Shown here in pieces: positions 1 to 9,296 of a DNA stretch of 64,000 nucleotides (the stretch's first letter is position 1; the number at the start of each line of letters is the position of its first letter). The stretch is from Pseudomonas alliivorans (GTDB lineage: Bacteria; Pseudomonadota; Gammaproteobacteria; Pseudomonadales; Pseudomonadaceae). The notes under the pieces were generated by a model that did not search any database, was not told the origin of the DNA, and saw only the letters and a list, made by a program, of their open reading frames with translations. The stretch spans positions 682,001-746,000 of the forward strand of contig NZ_JAFFZW010000001.1 of the NCBI RefSeq assembly GCF_017826695.1, read 5' to 3'. Position numbers and translations under genes: made by a program.

Positions 1-3000
1 GAAGCCCACGGCACCGGCACCCTGCTGGGTGATCCGGTGGAGTTCGCGGCGTTGAGCAAGGCATTTGGCCCTGCTCCGGCTGCCAGCTGTGCGCTGGCCT
101 CGGTGAAAAGCCAGATCGGTCACCTGGGCGCAGCGGCAGGCGTGGTCGGGCTGATCCGTGCGACGCTCGCGGTATTCCATGGTGTGATCCCGCCCAACCT
201 CGGCTTCTCCCGGATCAACCCGCAGATCGACCTTGAACACTCGCCGTTCTATATCCCGACCACGTCCCGGCCATGGCCCGAAGGGCGTCGACGCCTGGCC
301 GGGGTCAGCAGTTTTGGCATCGGCGGCACCAATGCCCATGTGATTGTCGGCGCGGCTGCGCAGGACGAAAGCACCTCGCAAGACGACGCGCCGTGCCTGC
401 TGCTTTCGGCGCACAGTCGATCGGCGCTGGAACGGGACATGGCGGTGATCGAAACCTGGCTCAATACCTTTCCTGAACAGCGGGCCGCTGTGCTGCGTCA
501 TCTGCAGTCCGGGCGCCGCGCCTTGCGCTGGCGCTTCGCGATGATCTGCCCAGTCAATGAAGCAGTGAGCCTGCCGCCTTCGTTGATCAAGGAGGTTGTG
601 CCATCGGACACTCGCGTGACAGCCAGCGAGCAGTCGCCGCATGCCTTGCTCGATGCCTGGTATGGCGGGGCGACGATTGACTGGCCGACAGGTTCAGCGC
701 CACCGCCCTGGGATCTGCCGCCGTCGGCCTTCGATCTGCATACCTACCGTTTTCAGGCATCGTCCACGCCCGAAACAATTGCCGAACGACAGCCGGTCGC
801 TGACTGGTTCTATCAACGGCAATGGCAGCGGGTAAGGCGCGTAAGTTCGCGCCTGTCGGCTCAAGCTCGGGGCCTGCTGGTGGTGTGCAGCCACGAGACC
901 CTCGACGAGACACTGCGCAGCTGCCTGCAAAAGGTCTATCGGCGAGTGGTCGAAGTCACGGCGGGGAATGGCTTTCAGCGGCTCGCCACCGACCGCTTTG
1001 TGCTGGATCCGCTGGACACCCCGGGCCTTGCTCGCCTGCTGGATCTTTTGACCAGCCCGGACGGGGATCAGCCGACACCGCTTGAGCTGGACTGGCTGCA
1101 TGCCTTGCCGTTGTCGGTCACCGGCAGGGTCAACGAGCAAAGCCTGGCAGCCGCGCAGTGGGCGTGTCTGGATACCGTCAGTGCGCTGTTGCAGAGCTGG
1201 GGCCAGGCGCCTCGTACGCCCGCGTTGAGGTTGTGGCTGGTGTCATGGCAGGCATGCCCCGTGTATGGCGAGTCGAAGCGTCCGGAACTGGCGGCCCTGG
1301 CCGGAATCACCGAAGTGGTGCCGCAGGAATACCCGGTGCGTTGCCACTGGCTGGACCTGAACAGCGCGCAACTGGCCGCTCGACCTGAAGCGCTGGCCGC
1401 GCTGCTGGCAGACCCTGCGGCAGCACCGAGACGCATGGCCATCCGCGACCATTACCTGTGGCAGCCGCATCTGCAGACCAGTCCGGTCATGACATCAACC
1501 GTCGATCCCGATCTGCTGCCACCGGATGGCGTGTTTCTGGTGATTGGTGGCAGCGGTGGCATTGGCCGTACGTTGTGCGAGCACCTGTTACGAAACAATG
1601 CTCAGCGGCGCGTGGTGCTGCTGTCGCGTCATGGGGAATGTCCTGAGGCGTTGCTGGCTTACCGCGCGTGCATTGATCTTGTTCAGGCCGACATCGCTGA
1701 TCGAACAGCCTGGCCGACGGTGCTCGAGCAACTCGAGCGGCGTTACGCAACCTTTGACGGGGTGATTCACGCCGCAGGCGTTGGCGCTGGCAGCCTGATT
1801 CGTCACCGTGATGCCCGCGCGTTGTCTGAAGCAATGGCTGCGAAGACCCTCGGCATGCTGGCGGTCGAAGAGCTGATTGAGCAGATGACGCCGAAGTTCG
1901 TGCTGTACTGCTCCTCGATGGCTGCGCTGTTCGGCGGTGCCGGTCATCTGGACTACGCCGCCGCCAGCGGCACTCTGGATGGCTTCACCCATTACCGCCC
2001 GAACGCCGCCAGCGATTGTGTGCGGCTCGGCATCAATTGGGACATCTGGCGTGACATCGGCATGGCCACAAGCGCCGGAGCAGGGGATGCCGTGCATCAG
2101 CGGCATCTGGCCGTCGGCATGTCGGCGCAGGAAGGCTGTCAGGTATTTGATCTGGCGCTCAGTGCTCAACTGCCACAACTGCTGATCTCGACGACATCCA
2201 TCGAGACGGCACGACAGTTCTATCCGGTTCGTCATGGTCAGGGGGCGGCTGCGGCGCAACCTGCCGCTCAGGCATCGACGTCGGCGGCATCGCACGCGCA
2301 AGAGCAGGGCGCAGGGCTGCGGGCTCGCCTGCATGACTGCCTGTGCAAATGGCTCGGTGTGCCAGCGCTGGACGAAGATGACTCGCTCTACGAACTAGGC
2401 GCCGACTCACTGACCTTGCTGGACCTGATCGACGAACTGCAGGCGGCGACGGGTGTGGTGGTCGAGCTGTCGCGGTTCAGTCACAAGGTCAGCCTGCGCG
2501 AGGTGCTTGCACTGGTGCAGACCGACAGCACTGACCCCAGCGAAGCCGCCGGAGCTGCCTGGGCTGAAGCCGTCCGCATCGATGAGTGGAGCCCGGGTGC
2601 AGGCCGCGACTGGCTGTATCTGATTCACCCGGTGGGCGGCGATGTTCAGGCTTATCGGGAACTGGTTTCGGCGCTGGATCCGGCGCTTGGCGTGCGAGTC
2701 ATTGCCGATCCGGCGCTGCGTTTGCCCGAATTGCCAGCCATCAGTCTTGTTGAGCGTGCACAACTGTATTGGCGGGCTGTGCAGGACGGTCACCCTGACG
2801 GCACGCCCTGGCGTCTGGCTGGGTGGTCGTTCGGCGCCTGGGTTGCGCAGGCGATGTGCAGCCTGGCGCAGAACTGCGCGTTGTCGCAGCCGACGCTGTA
2901 CCTGATCGATCCGCCCGCACCGGACGCCGGCGCCGAGCTGGCGCAGATTGACGAGCAGCACATTCGGCAGGTCTTTCAGCGCGAGTTTTCGGCGCGTCGG

Positions 3001-3348
3001 CCCGCTGATATGGCAAGCGAGGACACGCCGCGCTACTTGCAACGCCTGATCGTCTGTTGCCAGAACAACATGGCCGGCATGGCGGACCATCGACCCGAGC
3101 AATTGCCTGTGACGGCGACGCGTCTGTTCATTGCCACGCAGCCCAATCCCTACGGCATGGGCAGCAAGTGGCAACTGCCAGCGCTCAAGACCGCGTGGCA
3201 GGCCCTGGTGCCGAACATGCTGAGCTGGCAGCCGATGGACACCGACCACTACGGCATCGTCGCCAGCCCTTGGGCGCAGACCATCGCCATGATCATCAAT
3301 GCCGACTTGATTGAGCAGACATGCGGAGAGCGACATGAACGAACCTGA
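1..3348 (+). CDS. Type I polyketide synthase, C-terminal part (KS-KR-ACP-TE, no AT), 5' end outside window
   Basis: The reading frame is open from base 1, so the gene starts upstream. The first residues are the ketosynthase motif EAHGTGT, followed by the second KS His region (KSQIGHLGAAAG) and the KS end GGTNAHVI. No acyltransferase GHSxG domain follows; instead a post-KS linker leads to a ketoreductase structural half and then the NADPH-binding GGSGGIG (about base 1546). The KR active site reads CSSMAAL and YAAAS. An acyl carrier follows with GADSL (Ser codon 2407-2409), then a thioesterase with GWSFG (Ser codon 2827-2829) and a late DHYG His. This is therefore a terminal module that extends, reduces and releases the chain, and it needs an acyltransferase in trans. 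The product is unknown. The stop overlaps the MbtH-like gene, so the two are translationally coupled. Confidence 0.9.
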   Translation, partial: EAHGTGTLLGDPVEFAALSKAFGPAPAASCALASVKSQIGHLGAAAGVVGLIRATLAVFHGVIPPNLGFSRINPQIDLEHSPFYIPTTSRPWPEGRRRLAGVSSFGIGGTNAHVIVGAAAQDESTSQDDAPCLLLSAHSRSALERDMAVIETWLNTFPEQRAAVLRHLQSGRRALRWRFAMICPVNEAVSLPPSLIKEVVPSDTRVTASEQSPHALLDAWYGGATIDWPTGSAPPPWDLPPSAFDLHTYRFQASSTPETIAERQPVADWFYQRQWQRVRRVSSRLSAQARGLLVVCSHETLDETLRSCLQKVYRRVVEVTAGNGFQRLATDRFVLDPLDTPGLARLLDLLTSPDGDQPTPLELDWLHALPLSVTGRVNEQSLAAAQWACLDTVSALLQSWGQAPRTPALRLWLVSWQACPVYGESKRPELAALAGITEVVPQEYPVRCHWLDLNSAQLAARPEALAALLADPAAAPRRMAIRDHYLWQPHLQTSPVMTSTVDPDLLPPDGVFLVIGGSGGIGRTLCEHLLRNNAQRRVVLLSRHGECPEALLAYRACIDLVQADIADRTAWPTVLEQLERRYATFDGVIHAAGVGAGSLIRHRDARALSEAMAAKTLGMLAVEELIEQMTPKFVLYCSSMAALFGGAGHLDYAAASGTLDGFTHYRPNAASDCVRLGINWDIWRDIGMATSAGAGDAVHQRHLAVGMSAQEGCQVFDLALSAQLPQLLISTTSIETARQFYPVRHGQGAAAAQPAAQASTSAASHAQEQGAGLRARLHDCLCKWLGVPALDEDDSLYELGADSLTLLDLIDELQAATGVVVELSRFSHKVSLREVLALVQTDSTDPSEAAGAAWAEAVRIDEWSPGAGRDWLYLIHPVGGDVQAYRELVSALDPALGVRVIADPALRLPELPAISLVERAQLYWRAVQDGHPDGTPWRLAGWSFGAWVAQAMCSLAQNCALSQPTLYLIDPPAPDAGAELAQIDEQHIRQVFQREFSARRPADMASEDTPRYLQRLIVCCQNNMAGMADHRPEQLPVTATRLFIATQPNPYGMGSKWQLPALKTAWQALVPNMLSWQPMDTDHYGIVASPWAQTIAMIINADLIEQTCGERHERT

Positions 3349-3523
3349 TGCGCAGTTCGAAGTGGTCACCAATGATGAAGGCCAGTATTCCATCTGGCCG
3401 GTGGGTAAACCGATGGCCGCCGGCTGGAACAAGGCGGGGGTGTGTGGAGAGCGTCAAGCCTGTCTGGACCACATCGCCGAGCACTGGACCGACATGCGGC
3501 CGCGCTCGTTGCGCGAAGGGTGA
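3335..3523 (+). CDS. MbtH-like protein
   Basis: A 62-residue protein with the family hallmarks: NDEGQYSIWP near the N-terminus, then PMAAGWNKAG, and the C-terminal CLDHIAEHWTDMRPRSL. MbtH-like proteins bind and activate adenylation domains of non-ribosomal peptide synthetases in the cytoplasm. Its presence implies that at least one NRPS adenylation domain lies in the same cluster, presumably upstream of the window. The start ATG at 3335 has GGAGAG just upstream and lies inside the last codons of the PKS gene, overlapping by 14 bases. An in-frame upstream start at 3311 is possible but less likely, since the family normally begins close to the NDEGQ motif. Confidence 0.92.
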   Translation: MNEPDAQFEVVTNDEGQYSIWPVGKPMAAGWNKAGVCGERQACLDHIAEHWTDMRPRSLREG

Positions 3524-3578
3524 TCGGTCGCATTGACCAGCCTGGCAATCGGATATGACAACAAGAGGATGAAGGAAC

Positions 3579-4448
3579 ATGGATCAATTGGCACTCAAAG
3601 CCATCGAGCGTATGGCGGGCGCGTCGCGTGCGCCGTATCACAGCATCGGTATCGACAGGCTGACGCCTGTCATCGGTGCCGAGATCAGCGGCGTGGACCT
3701 GTCGCAGTCGCTGAATGACGAGCAACTCAACGAAATCCGCCGTGCGCTTCTGGAGAATCATGTGCTGGTGTTTCGTGATCAGCACCTGAGCGTGGAGCAA
3801 CACAAGGCGTTCGGCCGACTGTTCGGCGAGTTGCGTGCGCTGCCGGTGGACAGCATTGATGGCGATGACCCGGAACTGGTGGTGGTTCGCGCCAACGCCC
3901 AGTCACGTTTCGTCGCGGGTGAAACCTGGCACACAGACGGCACCGCCGACCTCGAGCCCTCTATGGGCTCGATGCTCTACGTCAAGGAAACCCCGGCCAT
4001 CGGCACTGGCGGCGATACCCTGTTTGCCAACATGCACCTGGCGATCGAGATGCTGTCCCCGGCCATGCAGCAGTTCCTGTCCGGACTGACCGCCATCCAT
4101 GACGGCGAAATCCCCTGGAAAGGCTTCACGCCGCCCGAAGGCCTGCCCAAAAGCGAACACCCGGTTGTGGTCCGCCACCCGGAAACCGGCAGGCCGACGC
4201 TGTTCGTCAACTCGGGTTTCACCTCGCACATCGTTCAACTGTCAGGCAGTGAAAGTCAGGCCCTGCTGAACATGCTCTTCGACCTGGTGGCCCGCGAGCC
4301 GATCCTCAGTTGCCGAGTCCGCTGGGCACCCAACACCCTTGTGTTCTGGGACAACCGCTCCACGCAGCACCACGCGGTCTGGGACTACTTTCCCCATTCA
4401 CGCTATGGCGAGCGCGTCACGATTCTGGGGACACGGCCGAGGGCGTGA
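3579..4448 (+). CDS. TauD/TfdA-family Fe(II)/2-oxoglutarate dioxygenase
   Basis: A 289-residue protein of usual TauD length. The metal triad is visible: His118 and Asp120 in WHTD, and His264 in NRSTQHHA. Arg279 in YGERVTILG matches the 2-oxoglutarate-binding arginine. The start ATG has GAAGGA upstream. It follows the MbtH gene by 55 bases in the same direction, so it is probably a tailoring enzyme (hydroxylation or desaturation) of the PKS/NRPS product or of an amino-acid building block, as SyrP-type enzymes are in syringomycin clusters. A stand-alone taurine dioxygenase is the alternative, but no sulfonate transport genes are nearby. The substrate cannot be told from sequence. Confidence 0.85.
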   Translation: MDQLALKAIERMAGASRAPYHSIGIDRLTPVIGAEISGVDLSQSLNDEQLNEIRRALLENHVLVFRDQHLSVEQHKAFGRLFGELRALPVDSIDGDDPELVVVRANAQSRFVAGETWHTDGTADLEPSMGSMLYVKETPAIGTGGDTLFANMHLAIEMLSPAMQQFLSGLTAIHDGEIPWKGFTPPEGLPKSEHPVVVRHPETGRPTLFVNSGFTSHIVQLSGSESQALLNMLFDLVAREPILSCRVRWAPNTLVFWDNRSTQHHAVWDYFPHSRYGERVTILGTRPRA

Positions 4449-4498
4449 GCCTTTGGCCAACCCGGCGTCTGTCCGGAGGGCGTGGGAGCTCTCGCAGG

Positions 4499-5041
4499 TT
4501 ACGACGGCAGCGACGGGCTGCGCAGCGGCCCCAGCTGTAACCCGTAAATCAGGTCATCAAACCACTGATCACCGATCTGATACGCCTGCGGTACACGACG
4601 CTCAAAGGTGAAGCCGCATTTCTCCTGCAGCTTGCAGGATGCGATGTTGCCATCGGTCACGGTCGCCTCCAGCGACTCCAGCCCGATGGCGGCGGCGTAG
4701 TCGATGACGGCGTGCCAGGACTCGGTGCCGTAACCCTGGCCCTGATGCTCCGGCAACAACAGACCACCGATTTCGGCATGCCCCGGCGACAGGATACGAA
4801 AGCCGCTCACGCCCAGCTCCTGACGGCTTTGCCTGTCGATCACCACCAGACACAGCCAGTGATCCGACTGCGGATTCCATGCAGGCAGCCGATGATCGAA
4901 GCCTCTGCGAATCATCTCTTCGCCGATGTCTCCGAACACATACTGCATGGTCTGCGGTTCCCGGTGCAGCCTGAGAAACAGCGGCCAGTCCGCCTCGACC
5001 ATTGTCCTCAGGTACAGCCGTTCAGTGTTCAACTCCAGCAT
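4499..5041 (-). CDS. GNAT-family N-acetyltransferase (RimJ/RimL type)
   Basis: A 180-residue protein with the typical start TERLYLRTMVEADWPLF, the strand SGFRILSPGHAEIGGLL, the acetyl-CoA loop region LLPEHQGQGYGTES and the late segment NIASCKLQEKCGFTFERR. These are features of the RimJ/RimL-like branch of GNATs, which acetylate protein N-termini or small amines in the cytoplasm. The gene is convergent with the dioxygenase gene, with only 50 bases between the stops, and probably does not belong to the biosynthetic cluster. The acceptor substrate is not predictable. Confidence 0.85.
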   Translation of the reverse strand: MLELNTERLYLRTMVEADWPLFLRLHREPQTMQYVFGDIGEEMIRRGFDHRLPAWNPQSDHWLCLVVIDRQSRQELGVSGFRILSPGHAEIGGLLLPEHQGQGYGTESWHAVIDYAAAIGLESLEATVTDGNIASCKLQEKCGFTFERRVPQAYQIGDQWFDDLIYGLQLGPLRSPSLPS

Positions 5042-5257
5042 CCGGTGCTCCTTGCACGTTCAGAAAGGCACAGGGTTTTTTACCCGGCGCTGCCGCATTG
5101 ATCAATCAATGAATACGTACATCAGCCTTTAACACTGCCCGAGGCAACATCGCATCGTCATTTCATGCAATGAACGCCGCCGCGACGCGCGACTCTATTC
5201 ATGACTGCACCCCATCAATCATAACGACGACCATCGGCCTGACAGGAGCGCAAGCAT

Positions 5258-6229
5258 TTGGATAACAGACAATCCTTGTCTTTCAGCGAGCAGGAGCGGG
5301 CCGAGGCCCGCCAGCTAAACAGGAAGCTCGCCCGCTTTCCGCGTTTCAAAATACGCAACCGCGTCATGCCCGTGCTGATTCAGTCACTGTTGCGCGTCAG
5401 CCAGATCGGCGGCGGTGGCAAGCTCACTCGACACGGACTTCAGGCCGAAAAGAAAATCGTCAGCACCCACGGTGTCCCCGTGTCAGTGCGCATCATCAGG
5501 CCCAAGGGCCAGCCAAAAGGTGTTGTGCTCGACTTTCACGGTGGCGGCTGGGTGATCGGCAATGCGCAGATGAACGATGACCTCAACGTCGCGATGGTCA
5601 ACGAATGCGACGTGGCCGTGGTGTCGGTGGATTACCGGCTCGCCGTGTCCACGCCCGTTGAAGGGGTGATGGACGACTGTTTCTCGGCCGCGTGCTGGCT
5701 GCTGGGAGACAATTGCCCTGAGTTCGCGGGCCTGCCTGTCATCGTCGTCGGTGAATCCGCCGGTGGCCACCTGGCGGCCACGACGCTGCTGAAACTGAAA
5801 GAGAAGCCCGAGCTGCTGCAACGCATCAAAGGCGCGCTGCTTTACTACGGCGTCTACGACCTCACCGGAACTCCCAGCGTGCGCGCCGCCGGCCCCGAAA
5901 CGCTCGTTCTCGACGGCCCCGGCATGGTCGAGGCCTTGCGCCTGCTCACGCCTGGTCTGACCGACGAGCAGCGTCGGCAACCCACGCTGTCGCCCTTGTA
6001 CGGCGATCTTTCCGGCATGCCGCCTGCGCTGATGTTCGTCGGCGACATCGATCCGTTGCTGGACGACACGCTGCAAATGGCCGAGCGCTGGAAAACCGTG
6101 GCGGAGGTGGAAATGCACCGGCTGCCGGACTTGCCGCACGGGTTCGTTCACTTCCCTACGGCGATGTCGGGGAGGGTGCTGGCACGCAGTCGGGAGTGGC
6201 TGAGCGGGATGATCAAGGCTGAGGCCTGA
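5258..6229 (+). CDS. Alpha/beta hydrolase, hormone-sensitive-lipase (HSL) family esterase
   Basis: A 323-residue protein with the HSL oxyanion-hole motif HGGGW (His94), the nucleophile elbow GESAGG (Ser167), the acid Asp265 in GDIDPLLDD and His294 in LPHGF. No signal peptide is seen, so it is likely cytoplasmic. It should hydrolyse short-chain carboxylic esters. The chosen start is TTG at 5258 because AGGAG lies nine to ten bases upstream; the first in-frame ATG (about 5366) would remove the N-terminal cap helices. It stands alone, convergent with the HrpK-type gene, with a strong hairpin right after its stop. Confidence 0.85.
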   Translation: MDNRQSLSFSEQERAEARQLNRKLARFPRFKIRNRVMPVLIQSLLRVSQIGGGGKLTRHGLQAEKKIVSTHGVPVSVRIIRPKGQPKGVVLDFHGGGWVIGNAQMNDDLNVAMVNECDVAVVSVDYRLAVSTPVEGVMDDCFSAACWLLGDNCPEFAGLPVIVVGESAGGHLAATTLLKLKEKPELLQRIKGALLYYGVYDLTGTPSVRAAGPETLVLDGPGMVEALRLLTPGLTDEQRRQPTLSPLYGDLSGMPPALMFVGDIDPLLDDTLQMAERWKTVAEVEMHRLPDLPHGFVHFPTAMSGRVLARSREWLSGMIKAEA

Positions 6230-6230
6230 T

Positions 6231-6259
6231 CCTCACATCCGGCGAGACCGGGTGTGAGG
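6231..6259. terminator. Hairpin between convergent genes
   Basis: A 12-bp stem (6231-6242 with 6248-6259, one G-U pair) and the 5-base loop CGAGA begins right after the hydrolase stop and lies 37 bases before the stop of the opposing HrpK-type gene. There is no clear U-run, so it may act as a bidirectional transcription end or as an mRNA 3'-end stabiliser. Confidence 0.6.
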
Positions 6260-6296
6260 GTCAGCGCACGTCACGGGGCTTGCGCCCCGCGCTGCG

Positions 6297-9296
6297 TCAG
6301 GACGCGACGGTGGAGTCTTCACCGCCCGGCCAGTCTTTGATTGGAATGTCGTCGATGGTGCCATCCTTCACACCGTCGATGGCGTAGCGTCTGATGCTGT
6401 CCCCCAGCACCTGTGCGAAGTCATCGGCTTTGGCCTGTTGTTGGCCTTCCCTGACCAGACCGGGAATGAGCGCCCCCAGGACCGCCACGCCGCCAGCCAG
6501 GAAACCCAGCGTACCGGCGGCTGCAGCCAGCGCCGGGATGAAGCGGGGCAGGTTGGCGCTCAGCAGGCCCAGTGTGCCCTCAAGGGCCGAGGCCGAACCG
6601 GAAAGAACGCCCAGAGACCCGGCAGTCACGCCGAAGCCGCCAGTGAGGTTGTCGCCTCGACGGATCGCGTTCACGCCATCGAAAATCCCGTAGGCACCTG
6701 CCGCGATATTGGCCAGACCGCCCAGGCCCTTGGCCGCTTCCTCATACTGCTTGGCGACAGCGATCGCGTTCTTGCCGTCTTTGATGTTGTCCTTGAGTTT
6801 ATCGAGTTGCTCGCGGGACAGGTTGTCAGGGTTGTCGGTCAGGGTCTTTTCCCGTTTGGCGAGCGACTCGTTCATCGAGACCTGATAAGCCTTGGTGCCG
6901 CCTTCGGTGAACAGCGTGGCGGCCTGCACCGAGCCGGTGGTGATGTCGACGATGTTGCGGTCGGTCAGCTTGCCCGAACCCTGCGCGCCCCGAGCGATGG
7001 TCATGCCCGCCATGAAAAGACCGCTGACCCCGTGAAGCACACCGCTGCCATACGCACCTTTGGCATCGCCACCGGTGTCGAACTTGCTCAGCATGTCCAT
7101 CTTGTCCAACGCTTTGGTGCCCTGGCGGAACATGTCCCAGTTACCCCTGAAACCCGAAAGCACCTGATCGGTAGTGGCGACAGTGCCATCCTTGTTCAGC
7201 AGCAGTTCCGGAGATTCCTGGCGCATCTGATCGATCAGCTTGCGCACTTTGTCCTCGTCAAGGTCCTTGCCGCCGTCCTTGCCGAAGGCTTTTTGCATGT
7301 CTTCGAAGGTGGCGTCCTTGAAGAGGTTTTCCTGGGATATCTTCGAGAAATTGTCGTTGAGCTGCTTGTCGAAGCCTCCGGTAAAGGTCGGGTCCAGCGT
7401 GGCGTTATAGAGCGCGACTTCCATGCTGAAAGCACTGGCGGCTGCTTCCGGTGCATTGGTCTTGAGCAACTCGCGCATACGCTCACCGGAGGCCAGAGAA
7501 TCCTTGTAATAGGTCTTCAGGGCCTCGCTGTGGGAAGACTTGCCTACGCCAGCCTGGATCTCGGCAGCGTTATTGATACCCAGGATGCCTTGAACGCTCT
7601 GAGCCGTGGCGTAAAACTGCGTCAGCGCGGCGGTCTGATCGGTCTTGCCATCCTTGGTGTTGGCCTCCCAGGCCTTGTCCAGTGCCTTGCCGGACTTGAT
7701 CTCGTCTTCGTAGGTTTTGCTGACCGCATCCTTGAGGCCCGGACTGGCCTCGAACAAGTCCTTCATGCCCTTGGCGCTGCTGTCTTTGAGAAAGGCTGCG
7801 GTCTCGGGGTCGTTCTGCAGAATGGCCATGTGGTCGCCGATATCCTTGAGCAGCTTCTCCGGTTCCCAGATAGCGCCAGACCCATTGGCGATGGCGACCT
7901 TGCCGTAATCGTCGCCCCACATTCCGGCGTTGGCGCCGTCTACCACCAGCTTCTGGGATTTTTGCAAATCCAGCAGCACCGCGACCTTTTCCTCGGCCGT
8001 GTAGTGTTCAGGGTGTTCGAACACGTCTTTGCCCAGCTTGCTGGTGTCCACGTTGCGGGTCAGGTTCCCGGAGACCACGCTGGACAACAGGCTGCTCAGG
8101 GTCATGGCGTCCACCGGAGCACCACTTTTCAGAAAGGCCTGCAGGTCGCCGCTGCTGACCTTGCCGTCGGCCGACTTCGCCAGATTGCCGCTGGCCGTGT
8201 CGAGCAGCTTGAAGGCGCCCGGCTGCGACCAGAAGCTCAAGGCATCTTGCTCAAGGCCACCCAGTTGCGGGTTGCTGTCTATGTAGTCCTTGATGTTCTG
8301 AGCGGTCAGGGTGCCGTCGGCGCCAGTCTTGCCACGAATGGAGTCGTACATCTGCTCCAGAATCGCCGTGTATTGCGCAATCTGCCTGGAACCTTCGTCG
8401 GCGTTCTTGTTGGTTTCAACGTAGGTTTTATACCCGGCGATGTCATGACTGGCCTGCGCCTTGGGCAGGGACGAGAAACCGTACTTGCCGAAGTCCTGCA
8501 AACGTCCGGCTTCGGTGCCGTGTTTGGCTTCGCCGCCCTTGGTAAAGCCATTGATCCGGGTGTCAGCCACGTCCTTGCCGGTCAGCGGTTTGCCACCTTC
8601 GTCGTAACCGACGATACGGTCCATCACCTGGCCCGCACGGAAAGCCGCGTCGGGATCGTTTTCGAAGTCACCCACTTGCTCCTTGAGCATGTCCTTCACG
8701 CCACTCTGATTGCCCATATGCTTGAGCAGTGGATTATCGTCAATGATGTCCTGAGCCGAACGGGTATCGCCCTCCGGACGAACCCACTGGATGCCCGCCG
8801 CTTCGGCCTGCTCCCGCGCAGCGCTGCTGTCACCGGCGCTGTCCACGTGCTTGAGCTCACCCTTGAGATTCTCCCAGCCGTACTTGCCGAAATCCTGCAA
8901 ACGACCGGCTTCGGTGCCGTGTCTGGCGTCACCACCCTTGGTGAACCCATCGACCCGGCCGTTGCCGTCATTGCCATTCACAATGCGCACGCCGTCCTCG
9001 TTCAGCAATTCCACATGATCCAGAACCTGAACAGCGCGATACGCCGCGTCGCGATCATGCTCGAAGTCACCGACACGCTCCTTGAGCTTGTCCTTCACGC
9101 CACTCTGATTGCCCAGATTCTTCAGCAACGGGCTGGCGTCGATAATCTCTTGGGCAGATCGCTTGTCATCGCCGGGCAACTCCCACTCGATGCCCGCGTC
9201 TTTGGCCTTTGCGCGGTCAACCGAGTTGCTCCACTGACTTTGCGAATTGGATTCCGCCGTGCGGTTCTTGGATATGTTTTCTACGGAAACGGACAT
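6297..9296 (-). CDS. HrpK-domain type III secretion translocator/effector-like protein
   Basis: A 999-residue, polar, Ser/Asn-rich protein with an unstructured N-terminus typical of type III substrates (MSVSVENISKNRTAES). Residues 34-140 and 167-273 are two copies of one domain, each with RSAQ-(E/D)IID, GNQSGVKD and HGTEAGRLQDFGKYG, as in HrpK and the related HrpF/NolX/PopF translocators. A third, weaker unit with DGKVSSGDL follows at about 330-390. The last 150 residues contain hydrophobic Gly/Ala segments (for example ANIAAGAYGIF and AAAGTLGFLAGGVAVLG) that could insert into a host membrane. The start is ATG 9296, with AAGGAG upstream; the longer in-frame extension has no ribosome site. It is longer than HrpK1 of P. 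syringae (about 780 residues). I found no hrp box (GGAACC-N15/16-CCAC) within 400 bases upstream, and no hrp genes are in the window. Confidence 0.8.
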   Translation of the reverse strand: MSVSVENISKNRTAESNSQSQWSNSVDRAKAKDAGIEWELPGDDKRSAQEIIDASPLLKNLGNQSGVKDKLKERVGDFEHDRDAAYRAVQVLDHVELLNEDGVRIVNGNDGNGRVDGFTKGGDARHGTEAGRLQDFGKYGWENLKGELKHVDSAGDSSAAREQAEAAGIQWVRPEGDTRSAQDIIDDNPLLKHMGNQSGVKDMLKEQVGDFENDPDAAFRAGQVMDRIVGYDEGGKPLTGKDVADTRINGFTKGGEAKHGTEAGRLQDFGKYGFSSLPKAQASHDIAGYKTYVETNKNADEGSRQIAQYTAILEQMYDSIRGKTGADGTLTAQNIKDYIDSNPQLGGLEQDALSFWSQPGAFKLLDTASGNLAKSADGKVSSGDLQAFLKSGAPVDAMTLSSLLSSVVSGNLTRNVDTSKLGKDVFEHPEHYTAEEKVAVLLDLQKSQKLVVDGANAGMWGDDYGKVAIANGSGAIWEPEKLLKDIGDHMAILQNDPETAAFLKDSSAKGMKDLFEASPGLKDAVSKTYEDEIKSGKALDKAWEANTKDGKTDQTAALTQFYATAQSVQGILGINNAAEIQAGVGKSSHSEALKTYYKDSLASGERMRELLKTNAPEAAASAFSMEVALYNATLDPTFTGGFDKQLNDNFSKISQENLFKDATFEDMQKAFGKDGGKDLDEDKVRKLIDQMRQESPELLLNKDGTVATTDQVLSGFRGNWDMFRQGTKALDKMDMLSKFDTGGDAKGAYGSGVLHGVSGLFMAGMTIARGAQGSGKLTDRNIVDITTGSVQAATLFTEGGTKAYQVSMNESLAKREKTLTDNPDNLSREQLDKLKDNIKDGKNAIAVAKQYEEAAKGLGGLANIAAGAYGIFDGVNAIRRGDNLTGGFGVTAGSLGVLSGSASALEGTLGLLSANLPRFIPALAAAAGTLGFLAGGVAVLGALIPGLVREGQQQAKADDFAQVLGDSIRRYAIDGVKDGTIDDIPIKDWPGGEDSTVAS
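8478..9197 (-). repeat. Tandem duplicated N-terminal domain inside the HrpK-type gene
   Basis: Two units of about 321 bp each (8877-9197 and 8478-8798) encode homologous 107-residue domains. The similarity is visible in the DNA as well, for example around 8880-8955 and 8478-8560, both encoding GTEAGRLQDFGKYG and FTKGG. This indicates internal duplication within the gene. Confidence 0.8.
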
